In this document: in pieces, positions 18,253-26,291 of the stretch
How positions within the stretch are numbered: position 1 is the first letter of the stretch
How the letters are laid out: each line of letters begins with the position of its first letter
Assembly: GCA_011525745.1 (NCBI GenBank)
Contig: WYBU01000009.1
Location: 124,001 to 188,000 of the forward strand
Length of the DNA stretch: 64,000 bases
Source: Planctomycetaceae bacterium
Lineage (GTDB): Bacteria; Planctomycetota; Phycisphaerae; UBA1845; UTPLA1
Direction of reading: 5' to 3'
The notes under the pieces: generated by a model
The model's database searches: none
Told to the model about the DNA's origin: nothing
The model's input: the letters and a program-made list of their open reading frames with translations, nothing else
Made by a program: the position numbers and the translations under genes

Positions 18253-18340
18253 CAAAGAACATGATCGTGCGGGCATGATTCGGGCCGCGCGTTGCCCGGC
18301 TGAGGCGGCGGGCGACCGGGGCGGCTCGGCCCGGGCCGCA

Positions 18341-21202
18341 TCACGGCTCGACGGGAAGCTCGCCTTCCCGTTGCGGCTCGGTGGGCAACGTGACTGTCGA
18401 GTCTGGCGGAGTCGATGGGGCAGCGCCGGCCGGCTGCGACGAGGCCGCGGGGCGGAGATCTCCATCCGGAGGAACGTCACGAAGGTGGAAGGAGTTTGGA
18501 TCCGGGAGGCGCTCGCCCGCGGCCAGGGCGCGCTTGTACGTTTCGTCAGCAGTGCGCGTGCCGGGAAGCTCGTTGCCGTACTCGTCGATTTCCCAGCTTA
18601 TGCAGGCTATTCCGCTCGCGTAGTTCAGCCGGATGTCGAGCTGAACAATGCGCCACATATCCCCGCGAATCGGCTTTTGAAGGGTGATTGAGCATTCGCC
18701 GCCTCTGACGGGTCCGTCATTCCCGGCGTATACCCACTTATACCACGCCAGCCACGGCGGCCCGCGACCGCTCGCGAGCAACGCCAGGTTCTCATTGCTG
18801 TTGAGAAAGTCCAGCCGATTGATGCTGTCTGGCGTCGGCCGAATCGCGAACACGACCAACGGCGCCGCCGCCGGCGTCGTTGCATTCCCTTCGTCGTCCC
18901 AACCGCGCTGATGATCGTCTCCGGCAAAGACCAATGTGCCGGCGTCGCAGAGCGATTCGCACCAGCCTGCGCTTCCATCGTGCCAGGTTTCGAAGAGCAG
19001 GGCGCCTCGAAGGTCATAGATGCGGATGATACGTTGCGAGAATCGCGTGCCGAACTTCACCACAAGCTCGTCACCGGGATAATCGTCACCGGGGAACACA
19101 TCCGCGGCGATGCCGACGCATGGTGCGAAATCGTGCGCATCTATCGACCGTTTTTGGACAAGCTTTTTCAGGACTTCCCATTGTTGGATCTTCCCCTGCC
19201 AGATGGGTCTGTTTCGCTCAGCAAGAACATCAAACACACACAGCGATTTACCGTACGGACCGCTGCTTGATTCAGTGTAGCCGATGGCGGCCACGTCACC
19301 GCCGCCGAAGCGCGCCGGGCGCGCCATGAACTCTGCGAACGCGATTGAACCGGCCTCGCCCCCCCAGCGGTGGAGTAATTTGTCGGCGATGGTCACCAAG
19401 CGGGCTTCGTCGGCGCGACCGGGTTCGCTGTTCTTCGTAATCGGCATGCCGTCGCGATAACAGACAATCTGATCGGGCCGCAATCCGATGTACCACACGC
19501 CAAGCCCCGTTAACGCCACCGTCGAAGCAGCCGTTACGAGGCATGCCGCCGCGGTCATGGCGACGGGATGTTGCGAAACCCAACGCATAGTTTTGGTCCA
19601 GCGCGTCGGCGGGCGGGCGGAGATGGGTTCGCGGCGAAGGTATCGCTCAACGTCGTCGGCCAGGGCGGCGACGGAGTGGTAGCGCTTGTTGCGGTCCTTT
19701 TCGAGGCATTTGAGGATGATCGTGTCGAGGTCGCCGCGGAGTCTGGTGGCCAGAATGCCGAAACGACGGGAATCGGTCCGGGCCGCAAGCGCCTCCGCGT
19801 CGGCCGAATGATCCTGGCGAATCGGCGACGGGGATTTCACGGGCTGGAAGCCCGTGCTACGCGGGAACACAGCCGGGGGCGGCTGTGCCACATTCATCAC
19901 AGCCGAGGGCGGCTGTGCCACATCCATCACAGCCGAGGGCGGCTGTGCCACATTCATCACAGCCGAGGGCGGCTGTGCCACATCCATCACAGCCGAGGGC
20001 GGCTGTGCCACATTCACAGGCGGGGGCTGCTGTGCCACATTCATCACAGGCGGGGGCGGCGGCGCCACAGCGCGGCGGTTGGCGGTGATGCGGGCGGCGA
20101 CGTCGCTGGGGCGGGCGGGCGGCTGCTCGCAGATGACGCGCGTGGCCGACGGCACGCTCAGGTGCGACACGTCGTAGGGCAGCCCGCCCGTCAGCAGCTC
20201 GAACAGCACCGCGCCGAGCGAATAAACGTCGCTGCGCGTGTCGATGGCCTGCGAATCGGCGGCGCACTGCTCGGGACTCATGTAGGCCAGCGTGCCGATG
20301 AGCTGGCCGGCCTCGGTGTTCATCGTGGCGGCCACGTCGCAATCGGTCGCGCGGGCCACGCCGAAGTCGATGACCTTCACGTGACCGTGCGCGTCGATGA
20401 GAATGTTGTCGGGCTTGAGATCGCGGTGAATCACGCCGTTCTGATGGCCGTAGTGCACGGCGTCGCAGACCTCGCGGAACAGGTGCAGCCGATCGCTCAG
20501 CCCGAGACTTTTTTCGTCGCAATAGGCGGTGATCGGCCGGGCGTTGGGGATGTATTCCATCGCGAAATAGTGAACGCGCGCGACGGGGGCGGGAGGGGGA
20601 ACGAGAAGGGATTCTCGTTCGAGCGTGACTTCTCGTTCCAGCGGAGGGCGGCCCTCACCCCGACCCTGTCCCTTGGGGAGAGGAAAAACGTCGGCGACGC
20701 CGGCTTCGTAAACCTGCGCGATGTTGGGATGGTGCAGCCGGCCGAGGATTTCGGTCTCGAACTCGAAGCGCCGCCGGGCCGAGCGCGACCAGAAGCCGTC
20801 GGTCATGATCTTCAGCGCCACATCGCGCCGCGGCCGATCCTGCTCGGCCAGATAGACCGCGCCCATGCCGCCCTCGGCGATGAGGGCCTTGATGGTGTAC
20901 GCGCCGACTCGCGCGCCGATGAATGCGTCGATCGCTCTCGGCTCACCCGGGAGGTTTGTCCAGGCGGCGGCGGAGGGGGGCATGAGGAATTCGTCGCCGG
21001 CGCGCTGCTCGTGGCCCAGCAGCGATTCGACCTCGCACACAACGTCGGCGTCGGCGCATTTTGAACGGACAAAGTCCAGGCGCTGTTCGGGCGGCAGATC
21101 CAGCGCCGCCTCGAAAAGCTCGCGGACGAGCCGGCGCTGCGCGCTCGCGTGCGCCTGCCTGTCGAGCGCTTCTTCGTTCGCCGTCTTCGATTCGTCGCTC
21201 AT
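18341..21202 (-). CDS. Ser/Thr protein kinase, membrane-anchored, with in-frame repeat insertion
   Basis: A 953-aa protein. The kinase domain (about 100-525) has Gly loop AEGGMGAVY (109-117), Lys131, HRDLKPDN (259-266), DFG (279-281) and SPEQ (309-312). One membrane helix lies at about 546-573, followed by a large C-terminal sensor-like region of unknown fold. Residues 386-445 are a proline-rich repeat, (M/N/D)VAQPPSAV, encoded by family E repeats. They split the kinase C-lobe before the final LRGDLDTIILKCLEKDR segment. A second insertion, PLPKGQGRGEGRPPLER at about 175-190, also looks repeat-derived. It lies downstream of the ECF sigma factor on the same strand; such pairs are common in planctomycetes. 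Confidence 0.88.
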   Translation of the reverse strand: MSDESKTANEEALDRQAHASAQRRLVRELFEAALDLPPEQRLDFVRSKCADADVVCEVESLLGHEQRAGDEFLMPPSAAAWTNLPGEPRAIDAFIGARVGAYTIKALIAEGGMGAVYLAEQDRPRRDVALKIMTDGFWSRSARRRFEFETEILGRLHHPNIAQVYEAGVADVFPLPKGQGRGEGRPPLEREVTLERESLLVPPPAPVARVHYFAMEYIPNARPITAYCDEKSLGLSDRLHLFREVCDAVHYGHQNGVIHRDLKPDNILIDAHGHVKVIDFGVARATDCDVAATMNTEAGQLIGTLAYMSPEQCAADSQAIDTRSDVYSLGAVLFELLTGGLPYDVSHLSVPSATRVICEQPPARPSDVAARITANRRAVAPPPPPVMNVAQQPPPVNVAQPPSAVMDVAQPPSAVMNVAQPPSAVMDVAQPPSAVMNVAQPPPAVFPRSTGFQPVKSPSPIRQDHSADAEALAARTDSRRFGILATRLRGDLDTIILKCLEKDRNKRYHSVAALADDVERYLRREPISARPPTRWTKTMRWVSQHPVAMTAAACLVTAASTVALTGLGVWYIGLRPDQIVCYRDGMPITKNSEPGRADEARLVTIADKLLHRWGGEAGSIAFAEFMARPARFGGGDVAAIGYTESSSGPYGKSLCVFDVLAERNRPIWQGKIQQWEVLKKLVQKRSIDAHDFAPCVGIAADVFPGDDYPGDELVVKFGTRFSQRIIRIYDLRGALLFETWHDGSAGWCESLCDAGTLVFAGDDHQRGWDDEGNATTPAAAPLVVFAIRPTPDSINRLDFLNSNENLALLASGRGPPWLAWYKWVYAGNDGPVRGGECSITLQKPIRGDMWRIVQLDIRLNYASGIACISWEIDEYGNELPGTRTADETYKRALAAGERLPDPNSFHLRDVPPDGDLRPAASSQPAGAAPSTPPDSTVTLPTEPQREGELPVEP
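19868..20069. repeat. Family E 30-bp tandem repeats within the kinase gene
   Basis: About seven units of roughly 30 bp, core cacagccgagggcggctgtg, each itself a hairpin. Adjoining bases alternate attc and atcc, giving a 60-bp higher-order period. Because 30 is divisible by three the kinase frame stays open. A family C unit, gggctggaagcccgtgctac, adjoins at 19840-19864. Confidence 0.9.
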
Positions 21203-21586
21203 GATTCACCGGGTGGTCGGCCATTAGCTATCAGCGATCAGCCATCAGCGGTCGTTCCCGCCTTCGCGGGAATGACGAGGAAACAGTGCGCAAAGCGAAC
21301 CCTGCGTCCAAGCCCCTGGCGCAAGCGCCTGGGTTGCCCTTGCATCGCGGCGTGACCGCAGCGCTTGCGCTTGCGGCTCGGATCAGCCGTCATTCCCGCG
21401 CAGGCGGGGGTCCAGTCGAGCGGGCGGCGCCCCTGGAATCCCGCCTTCGCGGGAATGACGAGGAAACGGTTCGAACAGCGAACCATTCGTCCGATCCCCA
21501 AGCGCAATCGCGTGGGTCGCCCTTGCATCGCGGCGTGCGGCATCGCCGCGTGCTGGTTTGTGACATCGTTCGGCCGAGGCTACGCT
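21203..21586. other. Repeat-filled intergenic region
   Basis: It contains family B arms and several short cattcccgc/gcgggaatg hairpins (near 21254, 21390 and 21437). No gene supported upstream of 21587. Confidence 0.65.
21254..21550. repeat. Cluster of family B and cattcccgc-type hairpins
   Basis: The order is a cccgccttcgcggg hairpin, a family B full copy (21302-21386), two more cattcccgc/gcgggaatg hairpins (to about 21463), and a half family B copy (21484-21550). Parts of the two family B copies share ttgcatcgcggcgtg. Confidence 0.75.
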
Positions 21587-21832
21587 ATGAGCATGGCCGC
21601 CGGGGATATCATCCGCGACTTGCTCGACCGCGATCCGTTCGAGCCGTTCCGCATCCTGACATCCCGGGGCGAGTCATTCACCATTCGCGACCCGCACGCC
21701 ATCGCCCTGCTGAAGTCGGAGTTGTTCATCGCCCATCCGGACTCCGACCGCTGGACCTTCGTTCCACGCCTGCACGTCGCCGCCGTGGATAAGCTGCGCA
21801 ACGGACGTCCCCGCCGCAAGCGCCGCAGGTGA
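21587..21832 (+). CDS. Small conserved-type hypothetical protein
   Basis: An 81-aa basic-tailed protein beginning MSMAAGDIIRDLLDRDPFEP. The central RILTSRGESFTIRDPHAIAL and later FVPRLHVAAVDKL suggest a compact beta-rich fold. Small proteins of this design (LLxRxPFxPFRIxxSxG) recur in planctomycete genomes, but their function is unknown. ATG 21587 is preceded by no strong ribosome site. The second ATG (MAAGD) is an alternative. Confidence 0.55.
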   Translation: MSMAAGDIIRDLLDRDPFEPFRILTSRGESFTIRDPHAIALLKSELFIAHPDSDRWTFVPRLHVAAVDKLRNGRPRRKRRR

Positions 21833-21983
21833 CTCCGCCCCAGCCGGGTGCTAGGGGCGACCCGCCGGGCCATTCCTGCCGTGGCTTCTGCCAGTGCATT
21901 GAACCGTCATTCGACTCCTCCCCCGGCTTGCGCCGGGAGTTCTGATCAGGCATTCGACGTTTTGACGTTTCGAGTTTCGCCTT

Positions 21984-22718
21984 TCAGCTTTCCAGCGCCC
22001 GATGCAGCCACGCCCGCGCCAGCCGCCAGCGCTTGTCCACGGTCCGCGGCGCGATGCCCAGCACTTCGGCCGTCTGGTCGACGCTGAGTCCCACGAAGTA
22101 GCGCTGGTGCACGACTTCGGCCAGCTCGGGATCGGCCTGTTCGAGTCGGGCCATCGCCTCGTCGACGGCCAGCAGCTCGTCGGCGTCGAAGTCGGCCTCC
22201 CAGCGGCTGTCCGGCGGATCGTGCATCAGCGGCTGGGGCGGGCGGCCCTGCCCGCGCTTTTTTCTTCCTCTTTTCCGTGCGCCCTCCACGAGGATTCGGC
22301 GCATGGCAATGGCGGCGGCCTTGAAGAATTGCCGCCGGTTCTCGAAGCGCGGCCCTGTGGCACAGTCGCCCTCGGCTGCCGGTGTGGCACAGTCGCCCCC
22401 GGCTGTGATGGATGTGGCACAGCCGCCCCCGGCTGTGATGGATGTGGCACAGTCGCCCTCGGCTGTGGAATCTTCGCCGCGTTCCCGCTCTTCCGTCAGG
22501 AGCGGGCCGGAATGCGGGCCGCCGCCGAACAGGCGCAGCCAGGCCTCATGAACGAGGGCGGTCGGCTGAAGCGTCCGCCCCGGCGTTTCGCGGGCCATCT
22601 GCGCGGCGGCCATGGCGCGCAGCTCGTGATAGACGGCTTCAAGGAGCCGGTCGCGCGCAGGGGACTCACCGTGCGCGACGGCGTGCAGCAGACACGTAAT
22701 GGCATGGGTCTGCGACAC
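21984..22718 (-). CDS. ECF-type RNA polymerase sigma factor with in-frame repeat insertion
   Basis: A 244-aa protein. Region 2 has TALVHEAWLRLFG (53-65), then NRRQFFKAAAIAMRRILVEGAR (128-148). Region 4 has VHQRYFVGLSVDQTAEVLGI and RTVDKRWRLARAWLHRAL. This is the planctomycete/acidobacterial ECF group usually encoded beside Ser/Thr kinases, as here. Between the two region-2 segments about 55 residues are inserted (TAEGDCATSITAGGGCA type), encoded by family E repeats in the opposite orientation to those in the kinase. GTG 22718 was chosen because GGAGCG precedes it and family starts are near this point; TTG 22769 is an alternative. It probably directs a small regulon together with the kinase. 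Confidence 0.85.
   Translation of the reverse strand: MSQTHAITCLLHAVAHGESPARDRLLEAVYHELRAMAAAQMARETPGRTLQPTALVHEAWLRLFGGGPHSGPLLTEERERGEDSTAEGDCATSITAGGGCATSITAGGDCATPAAEGDCATGPRFENRRQFFKAAAIAMRRILVEGARKRGRKKRGQGRPPQPLMHDPPDSRWEADFDADELLAVDEAMARLEQADPELAEVVHQRYFVGLSVDQTAEVLGIAPRTVDKRWRLARAWLHRALES
22356..22468. repeat. Family E repeats within the sigma-factor gene
   Basis: Four units of the form ggcacagtcgccctcggctg separated by tgatggatgt-type spacers, inverted relative to the copies at 19868-20069. They keep the sigma frame open. Confidence 0.88.
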
Positions 22719-22890
22719 CGCTCGCTCCGTCTGGGCCGACTGTGGCCAGTATACGGATTTCGTCTTCAATTCGCGAGTTCGTTTGTTGCAACAACGTGCG
22801 GTCCTACGGGGTTAGCACGCCCTGAAAAAAGACCTCGAGGCTCGCGTCGACGACCAATCGCGTGAGTTTATTTGGAAAGGAGACACGAGG

Positions 22891-25794
22891 ATGGCGGCTA
22901 TCTTGTTTCGGCGGCAAGACTGCGCAACGTGCGCGGCAATTCTCACGTCCTGCATTCTGGTAACGATCACCACAACAACAGCAGTGGCACAGATGCCGCT
23001 GTGGATTTTTTGCGCGAGCAGTGGCCCCAGCGGGCGCTACGGGCACGCCATGGTTTACGATGTGGCCCGCGCGCGCGTGGTGCTGTTTAGTGGCGATGCC
23101 GGCGCGCCGAACGGCGAAACATGGGAATGGGACAGCAGCGGCTGGACGCAGCGGCAGAGCAACGGCCCCAGCCCGCGCGTCGGGCACGGGATGGCCTACG
23201 ACGCGGCGCGCGGAAGAGTCGTGCTGTTCGGAGGAGGAAACGTCCCGGGGCCCCTTGGGGACACGTGGCTTTGGGATGGTGTGACTTGGACGGAGTTGAG
23301 CGGGGCCGGACCGCCGGCGCGATTTGACCACGCGATGGCCTACGACGAAGCGCGCGGCGAAGTCGTGCTGTTCGGGGGCGGCGACGGAAGCGGCGAAAGA
23401 CTGAATGACACGTGGGTATGGGACGGCAGCGCTTGGACCCTACGTGCGACAACAGGCCCCAGTCCGCGCAGGCAACACGCCATGGCCTACGACAGCGCCC
23501 GTCAACGGGTGGTATTGTTCGGCGGGTGGGACGGCCCATCCTACGGCGATACCTGGTTATGGGATGGTGCGTCGTGGACTCAGGCGGCCGTCGGTGGCCC
23601 GGCTCCATCCCCGCGCTTTTCACACGCAATGTCCTTCTCCGAAGGCAACGGTGAGGCCGTAATATTGCTGTTCGGCGGCGTTGAGTCTAACCCTAATAGC
23701 TACTACGGGGATACGTGGGCGTGGGACGGTAGCGCTTGGGCGATGCGCGATCCCGGCGGACCGAGTCCGCGCTTCGAGCACGCGATGACATACGACTCCG
23801 TCCACGCACGCGTCGTACTCTTCGGTGGGCGATCGGACGCTCAGCAATTCGACGGCGAGACTTGGCAGTATAGGCTCGGGGCGGACTGCAACACCAACGG
23901 TACTGCGGACGACTGCGAACCCGGCGGTACGAGTCAGGACTGCGACACGAATGGTCGGCCAGACGAATGCGATTCTGATACCGATAGTGACGGATACATT
24001 GATGGCTGCGACAACTGCCCGTTGATCCCCAATCCCAGTCAATCCGACTGCGATTCAGACGGTACGGGCGACGCTTGTGAGGTACAGGGAGTCCCCATTA
24101 CCGTCTCCTTTAGCGAGGGTACCGGAGGGTACTTCGGGTGCGTTGACACGTCCCTTCAATCCGACTTTTCCGACATGTCTTTCTGTGTCGCGCAGAATGT
24201 AGCAGTCGATTGGATGGAGGAGAATCATGGATTGATACGTTTCGAGAACGTCATTGGCGTCGGACCCAATCAGGTACCGCCGGGGGCGGTGATAGTGTCA
24301 GCAACCTTAACACTCGATCTTTCCAACCTTGGCGGAATATCCACGGCGTTTCACCGGATGCTGTCTCCATGGGAATGTGACGACACGTGGGACGACTGGG
24401 GCAACGGCGTGCAGGCCGACGGAACAGAAGCACTCTCCCCTGCGGACGCGATCGTTTCGTCGACGTTCATTACGCCGCTCGTAGTGGATGTCACAACAAG
24501 TTTTCAAGCTTGGGCGCTTGGCTCGGAAAACAATGGGTGGGTCCTTTTGCCAGGCATGGAGTCCGCCGACGGCTGGGAATTCTCATCGGCAGAACACTCG
24601 CAGCTAAACCTCAGACCGCTGTTGCAGGTGACGTTCGGCTTACCGTTAGCGGACTGCGACAGCAACGGGACTCCGGACGATTGCGACCCGGACGATGATC
24701 AGGACGGCTTGATTAACGGTTGCGACAACTGTCCCGACGTCCCGAATGCGGACCAGGCAGATTGTGATGGCAACAGCACAGGTGACGCTTGTGAGAACTT
24801 CGGGCCGCCGGTCACCGTCGTTTATGTGCAGGGATCCGGACTATATGGCGGGTGCGTGGACACAACACTCCGATCGGAAGACCCGACGAGCTCATTCGGT
24901 GACGACGTTGTGGTTATCATCGATAAGACTCCGACGCGGCAGGGACTGCTTCGATTCGAGCAGATTATCGGCTACGCTCCTGGTCAGATTCCTCCCGGCT
25001 CGGCGATTGCATCTGCAACGCTCAGCCTCGATCTTACGAACCCCGGTGATATTTCGACATCGCTGCATCGAATGCTCCAGCCGTGGATGGGGGCGGACAC
25101 TTGGCAGGAATGGGGTGGGGGGATCCAGCCCGACGGCGTTGTGGCGGAGGAGCAAGCGGACGCCGTCATACCGGTGAACGACGTGTGCTGCTTCGATTCC
25201 GCGCCCGTGGTCGATGTCACCAATAGTCTCCAAGCTTGGTCAAGCGGTGTCCCAAACTATGGCTGGGCGCTGTTGCCGGGCGACGAGCACGACAACGGTT
25301 GGATATTCGCTTCCTCAGACAATTCCGATCCGAATGTGGTTCGGCCGAGGCTCGAAGTCACTTTTCGTCCGTTGCTTCACGACTGCAACAGTAACGGCGT
25401 TCCTGACGAATGTGAGGCGGACACGGACAGCGATGGCATTATTGATGACTGCGATGGCTGTCCGAACGACCCGTACAAGATCGAGCCGGGAATCTGCGGC
25501 TGTGGGATTGCGGACATGCCTGATACGGATGGCGACGGCGTGCCTGATGGCTGCGACAACTGCCCCGCGATCCCCAACTCCGACCAGGCCGACCTCGACG
25601 ACGATGGAATTGGTGACGCCTGCGATGCCGACCGAGACGGCGACGGCGTGCCAAACGATGAGGACGCCTGTCCCGACAATCGCCCCGGCCTCCCGGTCGA
25701 CTGCAACGGCCAGCCGCTGCGGGATTGCAACGGCGACTGCCTCGTTGATGGCGAGGACATTCAGTGCATCGTGGCGGAACTGCTGGGGCAGTAG
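22891..25794 (+). CDS. Secreted Kelch/DNRLRE/thrombospondin-3-like protein with dockerin-like end
   Basis: A 967-aa protein with signal peptide (ILTSCILVTITTTTAVAQ). Six Kelch-type repeats (about 45-325) have the signature H-(A/G)-M-x-(Y/F)-D and VVLFGG. Next come calcium-type loops like DTDSDGYIDGCDNCP, then a DNRLRE-type domain (about 395-590), more Asp-rich loops, a second DNRLRE-type domain, and further loops (DTDGDGVPDGCDNCP). It ends with a dockerin-like half, DCNGDCLVDGEDIQC. ATG 22891 has ggaaaggaga upstream. Codon choice looks less GC-rich than in the neighbours. Likely a calcium-bound surface or secreted binding protein; ligand unknown. Confidence 0.82.
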   Translation: MAAILFRRQDCATCAAILTSCILVTITTTTAVAQMPLWIFCASSGPSGRYGHAMVYDVARARVVLFSGDAGAPNGETWEWDSSGWTQRQSNGPSPRVGHGMAYDAARGRVVLFGGGNVPGPLGDTWLWDGVTWTELSGAGPPARFDHAMAYDEARGEVVLFGGGDGSGERLNDTWVWDGSAWTLRATTGPSPRRQHAMAYDSARQRVVLFGGWDGPSYGDTWLWDGASWTQAAVGGPAPSPRFSHAMSFSEGNGEAVILLFGGVESNPNSYYGDTWAWDGSAWAMRDPGGPSPRFEHAMTYDSVHARVVLFGGRSDAQQFDGETWQYRLGADCNTNGTADDCEPGGTSQDCDTNGRPDECDSDTDSDGYIDGCDNCPLIPNPSQSDCDSDGTGDACEVQGVPITVSFSEGTGGYFGCVDTSLQSDFSDMSFCVAQNVAVDWMEENHGLIRFENVIGVGPNQVPPGAVIVSATLTLDLSNLGGISTAFHRMLSPWECDDTWDDWGNGVQADGTEALSPADAIVSSTFITPLVVDVTTSFQAWALGSENNGWVLLPGMESADGWEFSSAEHSQLNLRPLLQVTFGLPLADCDSNGTPDDCDPDDDQDGLINGCDNCPDVPNADQADCDGNSTGDACENFGPPVTVVYVQGSGLYGGCVDTTLRSEDPTSSFGDDVVVIIDKTPTRQGLLRFEQIIGYAPGQIPPGSAIASATLSLDLTNPGDISTSLHRMLQPWMGADTWQEWGGGIQPDGVVAEEQADAVIPVNDVCCFDSAPVVDVTNSLQAWSSGVPNYGWALLPGDEHDNGWIFASSDNSDPNVVRPRLEVTFRPLLHDCNSNGVPDECEADTDSDGIIDDCDGCPNDPYKIEPGICGCGIADMPDTDGDGVPDGCDNCPAIPNSDQADLDDDGIGDACDADRDGDGVPNDEDACPDNRPGLPVDCNGQPLRDCNGDCLVDGEDIQCIVAELLGQ

Positions 25795-26008
25795 TCCCGC
25801 GCGACCAGTGAAATCGTGGCGTGGCCGTCTCAAAGGTGTGGACATGCAACGGTCCGGCCTACGGCTCGGCGGGGGCCTCACCTTCCCCGGCGCGGGCAGC
25901 GACCAGACAGCCCGGCTTGCCTCAGGGTCGGGGTCGGTCCAGTCGAGCGCTTCGAAAGAGCATGGTAATCGGCGGGCGAATAGGGCGGCGCCTGTTGACG
26001 CAAATTAA

Positions 26009-26046
26009 ACGACCCCGCGGCGCTGCGTCCCAGCGCCGGGGGTCGT
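26009..26046. terminator. Hairpin between convergent genes
   Basis: acgaccccgcggcgctg (26009-26025) pairs with cagcgccgggggtcgt (26031-26046), with one bulge and a 5-base loop. The plus strand continues ttcgtgctct and the minus strand continues ttaattt, which favours termination of the leftward gene. Confidence 0.55.
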
Positions 26047-26132
26047 TCGTGCTCTCCGGGGTGTTTGTTTTTGCGTCGCCGGGCCGGTTCTGAACGCGTT
26101 ACAGAACGGGGGAGGGCGCCCGATCTCCAGCC

Positions 26133-26280
26133 CTCCCGCCGCTTACGCGGCGGGTTCCCATCCACGGGCTGCAAGCCCGTGCCACGCGGAAACCTCCTGG
26201 CGCTTGCGCGGCGGGTTCCGATCCACGGGCTGCAAGCCCTTGCCACGCGGAAACCTCCCGCCGCTTGCGCGGCGGGTCCT
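26133..26280. repeat. 60-bp tandem repeat of family C type
   Basis: Two full units and a partial third combine gccgcttacgcggcggg (a hairpin) with cacgggctgcaagcccgtg (family C). Spacing is about 60 bp. Confidence 0.8.
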
Positions 26281-26291
26281 GAAACTCCTTC

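Larger units (their letters stand above)
25795..26291. other. Convergent intergenic region with terminator hairpin and repeats
   Basis: It carries a strong hairpin (26009-26046) and a 60-bp repeat tract (26133-26280). No coding frame supported. Confidence 0.6.

Noticed and set aside
19868-20069. CRISPR-like 30-bp repeats
   Set aside because: The units are contiguous, palindromic and in-frame inside a kinase gene, with no spacers.
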